From Irpex lacteus (lineage: Eukaryota > Basidiomycota > Agaricomycetes > Polyporales > Irpicaceae), in NCBI GenBank assembly GCA_001986395.2, contig MQVO02000008.1, positions 1-64,000 on the forward strand: a stretch of DNA of 64,000 nucleotides. The letters are read 5' to 3'. The notes below the pieces were generated by a model. The model was given only the letters and a program-made list of their open reading frames with translations. It ran no database searches and was not told the DNA's origin. Shown one piece after another: positions 1 through 12,444 of this stretch (the stretch's first letter is position 1; each line of letters starts with the position of its first letter). The position numbers and the translations under genes were made by a program.

Positions 1-1154
1 ATAGTGTTGTAGCTTTGGCCGAGGGCGGTGAGCTGGTTGTTACCATCAACGAGAATGTTCTGGCCTGCCATGAAGTAGGCATATCTCTCAACACCAGAGA
101 GGACCATCCAAGAAAGGGAGCATGGTATTCAGGAAGGCTTGTTGTTGTTGAACAGAACCGCTCGCGCCAAACTAGTTCATGAGAGTATAAAGTAAGCCAC
201 ACGTACGAAATGTGGCAGGATTTTTTGTTGGGGCTTACCTCAGTGACCCAGACGGGCTTACCATACTTGGAAGCGACGGAGGAGATGTAGTTCTGGAAAT
301 AGGCCGTGTTCGTCGCCGAATCGTAAATGTGGATGGCAATAGCGTCAATGTGGCAGCCAGTGCAAGCGCCAAGAAGCTGTCGAGCCAGCCAGTACCCATG
401 GACGGCGGGGCACCGTTCGTGACCGCTGGGGAGACAAGCTTGGCCTTACCAGCGAAAGGCTCCATGTACTGCTTCCAAGCTGCAGCTGCAGCGGCGGGGC
501 TTAAGTTAGACTGCGCTCCCAAGTCAGGCTCGTTGAATCTGTCATGTTAATAACATATCATATCAGACATATCAGTGGTCGTTCCTTTGATTGATAGAAA
601 TCCGGAGAGAGACATACCCGAGAAGGTGGGTAGAACCCGCAGCGATGGCAGCGTTAGCATGATCAGACCAGCCGCTGGCGTGGTTGCATCGGTGCCCCAG
701 AGCATAGGGACGTACTCGACGCCCGTGTTCAAGCTGCCGTCATGGGTGGGCGCCCAATTGTACGCCCAAGTGATTCTGAGCGATAAAAATAGACAATGAG
801 CATGCCAAATATGCTCTTCACGGAGCGCGGTAAGCTTACTTGCTGCCGAAAGGGTGGGTGGCGGCGACATCGTTGAAGGAGACACCGCGCTTGGATCCGG
901 GGTTAGAAGCGGTGGCCAGAGCTTGGCTGTCGCTGGCTGCAGTGGTTTCGGGTCTGTATGGTTCGGCGAAAGCGATGAACTGTCAGTGACAGCGTCTCGG
1001 CCGATGAACAAAAAAAACTTTACTGACGCTGCGGTAGTGCCGCCGAGGGTACAGACGGGCCAGTGCGACGATAGTGGCGCTTCATGTGGTTGTGACCCTC
1101 CACCGTGGCGGCTGCGTACAGGACAAGGGAGACGAGTGTAGCAGTGAACTTCAT
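1..1154 (-). pseudogene. Secreted GH128 (Asl1-like) endo-beta-1,3-glucanase, partial and frameshifted
   Basis: The gene starts at 1154 with a signal peptide (MKFTATLVSLVLYAAATVEG) and runs off the left edge. After a low-complexity linker the exons read KRGVSFNDVAATHPFG, ITWAYNW, VPMLWGT, GSTHLLGFNEPDLG, KLVSPAVTNG and GKPVWVTEFG, which is the GH128 order; the E of FNEPD is the expected acid/base. The family cleaves beta-1,3-glucan in fungal walls. Introns with GT-AG ends interrupt it. The frame breaks three times inside conserved sequence: about 672-680 (one base short, before SGWSDHANAAIAAGS), about 375-380 (one base short, in DSFLGACTGCHIDAIAIH) and about 104-106 (one base extra, before LSGVERYAYFMAG). 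Each break is restored by a single-base change, so this is either a young pseudogene or a stretch with consensus errors. Family assignment is firm; functional state is open. Confidence 0.8.
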
Positions 1155-2691
1155 CGTGAAGGATTCGAACTTGCTGAGTATTTCCTTTTAGAGCAGGTGT
1201 GTGCGGAACTCGGCTCGAGAAGAGTGTGATTGGATAGGCGTGAAGGAATGTACTCGACAATGAATGACAGGAGGGCCCGGAGGGGAGACAATGAATACTG
1301 CAAGAAAACCGACACGGAAACGTTGAAAGATGGAGGTTGAAAGTGGAACTGTGGTGGAATGGCTCGGCGAGACAGATTGTGCTTAAAATACCTGAAGGGT
1401 CAGTGATTAGATAATCAGCGTCTACTGGCCACCGCGCGGTGGCGGAGGTTCCCATCGAAACAACATCAATCCTTCATACTCGCGCATCGGCGGCCTCTTT
1501 GGCTCTCGCCGCAGTACGCAGCAGAGCCCACGTACGATAGCACGCACTCCACTATCAAACGTGGATTCTGCTGAGACATGAGTAAGTAGTGTCAGACTCA
1601 CAGATACGAAACAGTGCTTGTTCAAAGAGATGCATACCTCATGCCTAAGTGCAAACACCTGCCAAGAAATTGCACAAAGGTGGACCTCACGGGGCTGAAA
1701 ACCGCGGACGAAATCCTGTAATTGAAACATTACGTCACGGCATTGTCTGATCCGTTAGGCACGCGTCTCGGAAGGCCAGGTACCTTCGTAAAGTGTTCGG
1801 ACGGGATGCGTTCTAGATTTGTCGGGATCTGTCGTGCATCGGACATCCTACATAGCAACCCCGCGCTGGCGTCCTGGAAATTTGTTGGTTTTGGTAATCT
1901 GAACGATCCTTCTATTCATTCGTCGACATCACTTACTCATTTAGTCTAGAATTGACAATGTTAGTTGACTTAACGGGGTACATAGCTGTTAGCATGATCA
2001 TGGCTGCACACTGACGCTGGGATACGTTGCGCACGGGCTAGTACGCACTCATGTATTCATGAGCTTCTTGCGAAATGTCGACTCTCGATTCTGGAATGTG
2101 ACCCGCGTACTTGAGATGTGACGTGGCCGTTCTGGGGTGATGATTAGGATGTCATTAGATTATTCTTACTGGGCCCTGTGGTTGCGGGTCGGTATATCGC
2201 TGCCACTGTTCATGCCCTAGTCAGCTCGAGATCGCTCTGTTTGATGAACTCTATCAAAACCGCATTCGAGATCAGCGTATATCAGCGTACAAAGATACGA
2301 AGCATACGCCGACGCACAGTTGGAAGTTTCTGCGCATGTGGACTAGAGACGTAGCCTGTGGACATGCGCACTACAGTGGTGGTGTCTCCATTTGTCCCTG
2401 GCCTCGTTGGTGAGTTGCTGTAGTGGAAATGCAACGTTAGAGATCTTTCTTGTCTCTCATGTAGCCCTCGTCATGAGCTCAAAGAGGACAGGCAACCCTA
2501 TACCAGAAGACGACTTTATCGTCCAGACAGCCATCACCTGTACTCATATCTTGGTGCTAGCCCAGTAGCGACTGCCTCATATATGTACAAGCGATACCCC
2601 TCTCGGAGAAAATCATATCGAACAATAAAAAGGTCAATAATCACATAGTCTATCAAAGTAAATAAACCTGAAGATCACGCCCGAGTGACAG
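1155..2691. other. Intergenic, no gene seen
   Basis: No reading frame here has recognisable motifs or convincing splice-joined exons. It contains the promoter of the GH128 gene and the 3' flank of the permease gene. The short frames on either strand start at non-ATG codons or lack any family signature. Confidence 0.5.
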
Positions 2692-5183
2692 TTACATCCG
2701 CGCTTGTTTCTCCTCCATGCTCTCTAGCTTCTCGAGCGCAGCAGGATTGGTGACGTCGATGCCTTTACTCTCGGCTGCACAAACAACAGTATCAGTAAGA
2801 AACACCAAGGTACAGACAGCTGTTCAAGAGACTCGAACGTAGAACGTACCTTCGATCTGTTTAACCGGCCCGTGAACCACTTCCTCGCACTAAGCACCCA
2901 GAAGCCCATGGAATAAGTTATCACGATCCCAACAGCCACTATCGAGTAGTTGAGTGTTTGCGAGTTGACCGGGTTCTCGCTTGGGAGGATGAAAGCGATG
3001 GAGATGAACGCTATCCAAAGGACAGCAGCTACTGCAACGGGATAGGAAAACGCTCCCAGGTGGAACGGCCCTCTGACGAATTTCTTGGCGTAAATCACGC
3101 GTAAAGCGATGGGGATTGCTGGAGTTACGAGAAGAAAGTTAATATGTGTCAGTGATATAATAGGGGTAACATTCCATAAACGTACCATAACGAAATATAC
3201 AGGCCGATAGTGGCAATCGAAGTCGCCGCTGAGAACGCCACTGAGCTCCCCAAACTAGGAAGACCCAAGCAGAAGCTGAGCAGACACGCGAGCCATACTG
3301 TTTCGCAGGGGCATTAGTGTCAACGGCAAATGGGATTGGAGAGAGGGCACAGTGGCGTTCAGCGAGACTCACCGGTGCGAACGGGGGACTTGCGTTTGGC
3401 GTCGACCTTGTGGAAGAATTTATGGCCGGGAATACCACCGTCTCTAGCGAAGGCGTACATCATGCGACTATTGGACGTGATAGAGAAAGTGCCGCAGAAG
3501 AACATGGCACCGATGACGATGACCTATGATAGTATTCGTCAGTCCAACCATCAAGGTTACTCGACACCAGTGCAGGGATTTGCAGACGGATAAGACTTTA
3601 CCATGAGAACAATAGCACCCTTCTCGCCAACGGTGTCGAGGAAAATCTGAGCTACGGGCTCACCAGTGGCGGAGTTGACCGTCCCGTCGAGGTCTTGAAT
3701 CGAGAAGAGAAGGCCAAGAATGAGGAACCAGCCAAGAACAGCTGAGACACCGATGGCCATGATAATACCTATCGGTCCTGCCACAGCTGCGTTATGAGTC
3801 TCTTCAGTCATCTAGGGCAACCGGTCAATATGTTTGGGGTGAAGCATAGGATATAAGGCGTACATGCGCGCTGGCATCGAACCCTACACGACTGATTTAG
3901 TATCAGTTGATGTATGTGAGCGGACTGCTTACCTGTCAGCGTGTTATTGCGCCATGAGAACACCGATCTATTCAAACATGAGTCAGGCAGTGGACTTCTC
4001 TCGAATGAGGGCTCCTACTAACCACGACGACATAGGCTGGGCTCGCACGGACACTCCATCCAGGTCCATCCACTCCTGTTCCGTCAATAAACGTCTGGAA
4101 GACGAACTTTCCGTCTGGTGTGTAGGTGCTTTCGCGAGAATGGCAATGACGAGAGCCGTGGTTCCCACTGCATGCCACCATACTGAGATATTGTTAAGGT
4201 ATCTGAGTAGGTGGACGCCAAACGTATTGATGAGACCTGCAAAGCAAAAGAAGTTGGCCCCAGGAGTGAATTTGGGCCACATGACCACATTACCTTGAGC
4301 GATCAAGACAGCCGCGTATACGCCAATGTTCGTCTTCTCGGTAGAGACAAAGTCTGTTCCGAAGGTCGCAACGGTTGAGATAAACGTTGCGCAAGCAAAG
4401 CTAGATCACACATGAGAGTCAGTGCTCTTGCGGTAGGTGTGTGATAGTCTTGCGAGGAAGGGGGGAGAGCAGCAACCCACCTGATACCGGTAGTGACTGC
4501 CACTTGTCCAAGAAGGTTGAACCATCCCGTCACCCATGATGCGAAGGCTGCGTTCTGGGGTTCGGATAACATAGCTGCCCAGAAATACGGGCCGCCGCTC
4601 GTTGGATGCGCACTGCAGACCTCTATCACGCGGTGAGTCTCAAGCATCGAGAACAACGATACCAAACAGCGTACCAGCCATCGCCAAGCCCACGAGCATC
4701 GTAAAACAAGCTGAATTCGATGAGCCAGTTGCGCAACTCATCAGACGATGGCGTATATGACGCACCAACAACGATCCAACCCCAGACCATCACTGCGGGA
4801 CCTCCAGTGTTCTACAATGACACACATCCATAGTCAACGCATGCGTCTTACAACGTGCGAACAACTTACCAGGCCGTACAGGAACAGAGAAGGTACACCA
4901 GTAATGACACTGATGATCGAGAAGGACACGCCGAAGTTCTGGAGGCGATCCGCGGCATGAGCTCGCTGAGGCAGGTTCGGCACTGTCGGCTTGGAGTAAA
5001 CGGCGTACCTGCAGTAGACCCAAATCTCGTCTGGAAATTGGTCAGGACGAGGTTGCAGTAAGGCAACTGTGCCGTGGTGACTCACTTCAACTCTTGCTTG
5101 TATCCCATTCTAGCGAGCTCGGCCTCATCTGCGCCATAGTTCCCACTAGGAGTTCGCGTCCCGGTTTCCTCGTCAGAAGGCAT
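2692..5183 (-). pseudogene. APC-family amino acid (GABA/choline-type) permease, two frame breaks
   Basis: A 12-helix amino acid/polyamine/organocation transporter. The start MPSDEETGTRTPSG at 5183 is followed by ELK, then after an intron NFGVSFSIISVITGVPSLF (TM1), GGPAVMVWGW, EVCSAHPTSGGPYFWAAML, TGWFNLLGQVAVTTG, GVHLLRYLNNISVWWHAVG, GFDASAHMTEETHNAA, GPIGIIMAIGVSAVLGWF, SNSRMMYAFARDGGIPG and a cytosolic tail ending MEEKQARM. EICSAxPTSGG and GFDASxHxxEE are hallmarks of the fungal GABA/Uga4-like subgroup. About ten short introns can be placed. Two places cannot be joined in frame: near 4106-4126 (APTHQT to KFVFQTFIDGTG, one base short) and 3943-3946 (MAQ then TAA instead of MAQYTLTG, one base extra). 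As written the protein would stop midway. Errors in the assembly remain possible because the rest is well conserved. Confidence 0.82.
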
Positions 5184-6560
5184 CGTAGCAGCAGGGCGGC
5201 CTCAGGCGTAGCAGAACGGACAGAGTACGTGGTAAGAGACAAGCTGAGGTGAGAGAAGCCCCAAGTTCACAAAGCGGCAAATTGAACTCGTGTGATAAAC
5301 GATACACACATTGACTTTTCCATCAACTCTGCAAGGGATCTGGGAAGTACTTCTACTCCGTATCGTGATGCACCCATCATGTGCCAAGCGTACGTCTTAT
5401 TGGGGTGCCAGTCATGATAATGGATTCGAGATGTAAAGTTTGCTTATCTAAACGCGTTTTAGCACCGTCAATGGTTTTTCCCAATGCACGATAAGTACGT
5501 ACCAGCCTTGGCGATGAGCGTTACTTCGCCCGAGGTTGGGGTACATTTGAACTTTCAGTATCACGAAACCCACGTTGGAGGACTTTGCGTAACACCCTGA
5601 CTCGGAGTAGCAGTCTCGCAGAAGTGCTAGTGCTCGTATATCATGCTCAACGTGAAGAATGACTATGCTGGCCAGGCGACGGCAATGACACGACCAGGCA
5701 ACACAAGAGGGATAAGGATAGTGGAAGTGAGACCGTGAGACTGTCGCGACCACATCATTATTTCCGGACTCAGAATGGTAGGAATGAGATCGCTGGCAGT
5801 TCGGATCTCATGTAGATCGAGACCAGATTCCGGGATTCGGTCGACTTTGGTCGATACTGTTATAGTCCTGCTACTTATGCAGTTCAAGTTGAAGTACTTC
5901 AAGGATTTGGAAACATGAGACCGAATGTCTTTGAACAAGAAAATACAATGCTTGTAATAACGCGTACAACGGTGGACGGTAGCTTAGCTGCCAGTGGAAC
6001 TTCGTTGCCCCTCTATTATACCATCGATACCGTTGGCTACCATATCCTTCTCCCCCTCTTCCACAATTCGACGCTTTTCCTCCATGGACATGTTCATCAA
6101 GATGGGGACTTGAACATCCTGATCGGACTCCAGAGTCAGCGGGGTTAAGCAGAAGTAATTCAAGAGAAGGCTCGGATTGTTAAACCTGTTATGCATAAGT
6201 ACCACTCTTGGGGGAGTTGGTCGATACAAACATTCCAGGTTAAGTATTAAGGATACCATATAGTCCAGCTTTAATTATTATCAACTGAGAAGGTTCGGAG
6301 CTCGATATGGAGCCTGTGACGATCATATCGTGACCCGAGTAAGTAGGCGTTATAACGTTAGACAGTGATGGCCATATAACGAACAAAGACCAGGAAGATC
6401 ATCTCGTCATCTACTTGCAGAGGGCCCCAGTGAGTAACTCTCAGTGTATTTTTCCCGACCGCTACATTCAGATCTTACTTAGCAGTATTGCTATGATATC
6501 CAAATTATATCGTCAAATTAAACCCGTGCGTAAGTGATTGACGCCCTTTCTACCCCGGAG
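5184..6560. other. Divergent intergenic region between permease and Argonaute 1
   Basis: It carries the upstream regions of both genes. I found no exon chain with a known domain; the short frames (for example around 5663-5938 and 5984-6259) lack any signature. Confidence 0.5.
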
Positions 6561-6567
6561 TATAAAG
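6561..6567 (+). promoter_or_regulatory. TATA box of Argonaute 1
   Basis: TATAAAG lies 84 bases before the ATG, a usual distance in this window (the second Argonaute, the repeat precursor and one SDR gene have TATA elements about 79-100 bases or a few hundred bases upstream of their ATGs). Confidence 0.5.
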
Positions 6568-6644
6568 TCTGAACACGCAGCATAGACGCACTGCCACAGC
6601 TTTCTTCACAACCACAACAACGAAAAGACCAACGCTTTCACAAC

Positions 6645-9600
6645 ATGAGTCAACCGCCACGAGGCAGAGGAAGGGGTAGGGGACGTGGGGGTCCTGGATC
6701 GGACGTGAGCTCGACGAGCTCTCGAGGTGGTCCGGCTGGCGGACGTGGTGGTGGCCCTCCAGGTGGATTCAGAGGTGGCCCTGGAGGTCGTGGGGGCGGT
6801 GGTCCGCCTGGCGGTTTCAGACCCCGTGGAGGGCCGCCACCAACCGTATTCGCCGCGGGAACACCGGCGACTCCCGGTTCTCATCTCACTGACCTCGACA
6901 ATCTCGTTAACTCCTTCCGTAACCTTCAAGTTACTCCGGAGAGTCCCCTCAGACCTGGCTACGGAACAGCCGGCAGACCCATCAGTCTTCGGGCCAACTT
7001 CTTCTCCCTGCGGCTTCCGAAAAAAATGCTGCTCTACGACTACGAAGTAAAGATCACACCAGACGACGTCCGAGGCCCTCGTAAGACGCGAATTTTCGAA
7101 CTACTCGAAGGTAGTTCGGAATGCGCGCCCTACGCGAGTTTCATTGCGCATGACTCCAGTCAGAGGATCGTGTCCACCCGCCAACTCCCCCAGCCACTCC
7201 AAGTTACCATCACCTATACCGATCCTGGCCAAACTCAACCGGCGACTGGCATTCCCGTCTATACCGTGAAGGTGAACTTTGTCAGAGCACTGAATCTTGA
7301 TGATATGATGTCGTATGTATCTCATAACGTCTTAGAATCTCGCACGATGCTCACAACTCTCGCAGCCATTTGGGCGGCCAGCAGCGGGACTTCGATAATG
7401 GTCCTTTCGTCAGCGCCATGAACCTTATACTCCAGAAGCAGATCACCGGTGTCATTACGCAGTCGAATGCGGTCAAATTGGGGCAGAATAAGTACTTCAA
7501 CCTTGCGCAGCCGAGTTTCCCACTGTCATTAGGCCTCGAGGCCCGTCGTGGCTACTTTATGTCGGTCCGTCCGATGTATAAGCAGCTGATGGTAAACGTC
7601 AACGTTTGTATGGCCGCCTTCTACACTCCTGGGAACATGGCAGATGCCATGTTCGAGTTTGAACGCCAGACGGGTGGTATGCCCTCGCAGTTTGTGCAGA
7701 GGTTGAAGGTTGTGACAACCCATCTCGGCTACCCGAGGAAGCGAGCGATTTTACGCATCATGGGAACCAATCCGCGCCAGGAGAGTTTCCCGTGTGCAGA
7801 GCTCGGCGGAACCGTAACGGTCGAGCAGTACTTCCAGCGAAGTAAGTCCGCCTCTCTTCGCGAATTTGTGATCTCACTAATGGACAACTCTAGAGTACAA
7901 CATCCGCTTGCGGTACGCCGACAAGCTACCTGTCATCGACGTCGGCACGAAGGACAAGCCTAACTACCTTCCGCCCGAAATCTGCAATATCTTTCCCGGT
8001 CAGCCGTACCGTGGTGAGCTGCCGCCAGATGCAACTCGCAGCATGATCGAGGTCGCATGTAACCAACCAGCCGAGAACGCTAACTGGATCGTGAACGAGG
8101 GTCTTCCCTTCCTTGGGTTAAAGACGAACACCGCCACGCTCGGCAGCTTCGGCGTGACCGTGTCGCCAGACATGGCCGTAGTGCCCGCTCGTATCCTCCC
8201 TCCTCCACAGGTGACCTACGCTTCTGGTCGCCCGCCTAACGTCAAGGACGCGTCGTGGAACATTTTGGACGTGAAGTTCCACAAGGGCGGGAATATGACC
8301 AACTGGGCCGTCCTCCTCGTTCAGGACGGCGGTCGAGGCGAATTCTCCGGCGTCGACGATCAGCAGTTGAGGAGCTTCCTCCAGACGTTCATGGCTAAGT
8401 GCAGGAACAGCGGACTTACTGTTGCTAATGGCTTACCCACGATCATGGCGACTCCGCGTTTGCCTCGCTCAAACCAGGACCCAGGCAGAAGAAGAGCCAT
8501 GGAGAGCATTCGCCAGACGATCACCGCAAATTTGAGACCTGCTCAGAAGCCTAGTTTCATCCTCGTTCTTCTGTCTGGCGAAGACAAATTTATCTACCCT
8601 GGCATTAAGCGGCTCTGCGACATGACGCTGGGCTTGCAGACTGTGTTCATGCTCCTCTTACCCAAGAAAGCTGGCGTCCAGGACCCACGGAAGCTCGACC
8701 AGTATTTCTCTAATGTTTGCTTGAAGGTGAACGCCAAGCTCGGCGGCATTAACCATCTGCTGCGGGATGACCCTACGATGAGGTGGCTGAAGTCCAAGAA
8801 GACGATGCTGATGGGCGTGGACGTCACCCACCCTTCGCCGTTGAGTACGAAAGGCACGCCGTCGATCGTTGCTGTCGTAGCGAGTGTGGACGACGACTTC
8901 GTGCAGTATCCTGCGAGTCTGGGGCTGCAGCGTAACAGGAATATCTCCAGGGACTCCGAAGAGGTAACTCAATTTGCATCTATCATCGTAGACGATTAGC
9001 GAGCTGATCTATGTTCGTTAGATGGTACAAGAGCTGACGTCGATGGTCGCCGAGCGACTGATCTCATACGAGAAGAAATCGAAGAAATTACCGGAGAGGC
9101 TTATCGTCTTCCGTGACGGTGTGTCCGAAGTATGTTCCAAGCCTTGTCATAATGATTCGCCTTGGCTGACGATGCGTATACCTCTAGGGCCAGTACAACC
9201 TTGTCATCGACAAGGAGCTACCACGCATCCTCGAAGCTTTCAAGAAGTTCGACACCAAGGCTCGAGGAGGCAAATATCGTCCCGAGGTCTCTATCATCGT
9301 CTGCGGCAAACGTCACCACGCGAGGTTCCCAGCGACTGCCACAGACCATATGGTGTCGAATAATGGAAATACCGTCCCCGGTACCGTCGTCGACAAGGGC
9401 GTGACGGCGATCTATAATCACGATTTCTATCTCCAGGTATGTTGCATACCAATCCTGATTCTCTGACACGGGTGCTTACTACCGGTCGTCTCATCCTCTT
9501 GTCATGTAGGCACACAACGGCTTGAAAGGAACAGTCAAACCAACGCACTACTACGTCGTCTACGACGAAATCAAGATCCCCGCCGACACCCTTCAAGGTC

Positions 9601-9857
9601 TCACGCACAACCTCTCCTACCTCTACACCAGAGCCACGAAAGGCGTGAGCCTCGTCCCTCCCGCGTATTACGCCGACATCGCCTGTGAGCGGGCGAGGCT
9701 GTACCTGAGCCAGCTGATGGATTCTGGTGATGCGAGGTCGGTGACGTCTCGTGGAAGCGGCGGCGAGAGGGAGAGACAGGCTGCGTATGATCAAGCGGTG
9801 CAGCAGTGGGGGAATGGTGTACATGTGGATCTGAAGGAGAGCATGTTTTATGTCTGA
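6645..9857 (+). CDS. Argonaute protein, complete (paralog 1)
   Basis: Small-RNA-guided silencing protein of 972 residues in six exons (introns 7313-7365, 7842-7893, 8964-9021, 9130-9187, 9437-9509). Residues 1-70 are an RGG/GRG-rich disordered tail (GRGRGRGRGG, GGRGGGPPGGFRGG). Then follow the N domain (FFSLRLPKKMLLYDYEVKIT), linker 1, PAZ (VEQYFQRKYNIRLRYADKLP, LPPEICNIFPGQ), MID and PIWI. Visible catalytic residues are D691 (GVDVTHPSPL), the glutamate region RDSEE just before residue 739, D770 (RDGVSEGQ) and D913 in PPAYYADIACERARLYL, where animal and plant proteins usually have H. The protein ends with a normal MFYV tail. The frame is intact across all introns. A paralog lies inverted at 36793-39882. 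The RGG tail could be an arginine-methylation or RNA-binding site (inference). Confidence 0.96.
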
Positions 9858-10317
9858 GGCTGGAGGTGCCTGTTTGGATCTTGGAGCTTTGAACGAAACT
9901 GAAGGAAGGAAGGAATTTGGAGTCTGAATATTCTCACAAGGATGGATATATTTACGTTTCTGGATCTGTGCGCATTTGGATGTGCTATGTTTTGCTTTGG
10001 ATGTGTTGCCAATGTACTAGTAGTATAGCTGTGTCTCGATTGTGCTGTGTTGTGTGACTTACGGATATATGAATGGCTCGTATGTTTACTATATCACCTT
10101 TGTCAGAATATTCTCCGAGGTGGAAACCGAAAGTCCTCTGACGGGTGTACGCGTATGATTGTAAGGCGAAAGACAACAACGATGCACAACCTCATCTGTC
10201 AACCAGCATCTGTAACCAGCTTCGCATACAATGGTTTGCTGCATCGTGCACACAGTCGATAGCAGCTACTGTATATCATTCTCACAGCAAATAATACACT
10301 ACAAATCACAACACGCA
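9858..10317. other. Convergent 3' spacer between Argonaute 1 and PRP46
   Basis: 460 bases between two convergent stop codons, holding both 3' ends; no gene seen. Confidence 0.5.
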
Positions 10318-12007
10318 TTACCTCGCCTGCTCCGAATATATCTGTGAAACCAAGCCCGCCGTCAGCACATCACCCTCCAACCACTCTTGGATATCTATGG
10401 CAGAATGTACGTACCTTGATCGTCTTATCCGCCCCACCCGTAATCAATCTCGTCCCGGTCACATCAAACGTCGAGCAGAACACGCCAGCCTCTGCCTCGA
10501 GCGACCCGGGTTGGGGTATATCGTCCATGTTTTGGAAGGCAGTGCCGGTGTTGTAGTCCCAAAGTGTGAGCGTGCCATTGTCACCTATTGACAAGTAGAA
10601 TTAGCACATTCTAGAGGATCTTACAAGAAATGTCAAAAGGCGTAGCTAAACACGCACCTCCAGAGAAAAGCACGCCCTCAGCGTTCACAGAGAGTGTGTT
10701 TATAATCGCGTTATGTCCACTAAAGTTGAACACAAAGTTACCCTCGGGACACTTCCACTTCTTGATGTTGTTGCCACCAGCCGAGGCCGAGGCGAAGGAG
10801 TACTCGGTGGGGTGGATGGCGAGCGCGCGGACGGACTTTTTGTGGTGGGTGAGCGTGACCATTGTTTTGCCTGCTGCCAAGTCCCATAGTCTGTACGGTG
10901 GCATGAGCATGCGCATATCGAGAAAGGAGAGTGAAGTACGCACCGTACTGTAGAGTCCATACTACCTGTAATGACCTGCGGGTCTGACTCTTGGCATTGG
11001 ACGTCAGCTACGGTGGCAGTATGCCCTGACAGAACGTGAATTTGCGCCTTTGTACGCATGTCCCATACTCGTGCGGAGGCGTCGCGACCTGAAGTCACTA
11101 GAATGTCGAGAGTCGGGTGTAGGCTCATCGCGTACACGCCCGATAAATGGCCATGGTAGTGTCGAATCACTTTATTTGATTCCAAGTCCCAGCACTTCAC
11201 CATCTATACTCACAAGAGAGCAGTGTTAGGACAGGGAGGACGTTGTATAAGAGGGCAACGCACCTTGTCTTCTCCGCATGAGAACAAGTAAGGGTGTCTC
11301 GGAGATACTGCCAGTCCTCTCACAGTCGAGATGTGTCCCGTCAGCGACAACTTCAACTCTCCAGACGCCAAATCCCATATTTTGATGACTCTGTCGCCGG
11401 CTCCAGTGGCAAACCATTTATTCCCCGGTTCCACCGCAACACTACGCACCCAGCCCAAATGCCCAGAGATAACACGCGTGAGTTTCCATGAGGGGTGGTA
11501 CGTGGGTTTGATCGTTCGTGTAGTCTTGTGCAATTGAAGAGCCTTATTGAGTGCGCTGGAGGAGCTGAAGGTGGATGGGATGTGGGTGGGTGTCTTGTCG
11601 ATTTGCGCTATTATGCGACTAGCATCTGCTGTACCAGAAGCTATTAAACAGCATGTGAGAAGAGTGCTCATGGGAACTACATTATAAATGAGCACATACG
11701 ACCAGCTGTGATCATCTTTCGCTGCTCCTTTGGTCTGGCCGGTCCAACCTGGCCCTGTTGCGCCAACAACGGTGCTGGCAGTTCCTTTGCATCTTTATAC
11801 TCGTCATTAATCTTGACCGCAAGTCGTATCCGCGTGCTGCACAAAACCAAGGTCAATGTCAGTACACTACCACGCAATTGCACTTGCATGAACCTACCTC
11901 TTCTCGTCATCTTGCAAGACGTCGTCCGCACATGAGGCAAAGACGTCCCATGTTCTTTTGCCAGACGCCTTGAGCAAGGGATTGAGCGGGGGGAGTGTCG
12001 ATGCCAT
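10318..12007 (-). CDS. PRP46: Pre-mRNA splicing WD40 protein Prp46/PLRG1
   Basis: A component of the Prp19-associated (NineTeen) complex of the activated spliceosome. The start [20 protein letters not shown] at 12007 leads to an N-terminal segment, then [20 protein letters not shown] and seven WD repeats: [60 protein letters not shown] (in part), [42 protein letters not shown] and [19 protein letters not shown] at the C-terminus. The order and the [22 protein letters not shown] stretch (residues split by an intron) are diagnostic of Prp46. All introns join in frame. It converges with Argonaute 1 and is divergent from RPC34, sharing a 437-base promoter region. Intact. Confidence 0.94.
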
Positions 12008-12444
12008 GGACGCGGCGGTGAGTAGTGGTGGTAAGAGGAAGAGAGGTGGCGACTGAGCATGACCGCCTTTCTGGCTGATGCGCCGAAGAGACGCATTTGG
12101 AAAGCGTCGGGCCCGATCAATTTCATGCGTCTTGGCGTCTAATCAATACGTCCAATCTTTACTGTGACTGCGAGCAGACTGCAAGCGTGTATGGACTCAC
12201 TTTCAGAGAAAGGTTCGTGATCCTTAGCTAACTACGGGATGTACAGTGACTCACCATACTATAATATCACTAAAAAAGCCTCATAGTAAACCGTGATCAG
12301 GTTGTAGTTGCGTTGGGTATCTCTTGGAGCAAGCCGAAGCGGTCAAACGACCTGCACGTCAGGTCGTACACCTTACTAGTATCGTTTCAATACTTGCGAT
12401 AAACCTCTGAGGTGACATACGCAACACGAAGAAGGCAAGTCAAG
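12008..12444. promoter_or_regulatory. Bidirectional promoter region PRP46/RPC34
   Basis: 437 bases between two divergent start codons. No defined TATA box was recognised, as expected for housekeeping genes; no ORF of note. Confidence 0.4.

Noticed and set aside
1160..1180. ggattcgaac word resembling a reverse tRNA B box
   Set aside because: No acceptor, D or anticodon stems can be drawn around it.
547..1455. 302-codon continuous minus-strand frame at the GH128 gene
   Set aside because: It reads through introns and in the wrong frame for parts of the conserved protein; the homology requires spliced exons starting at 1154.
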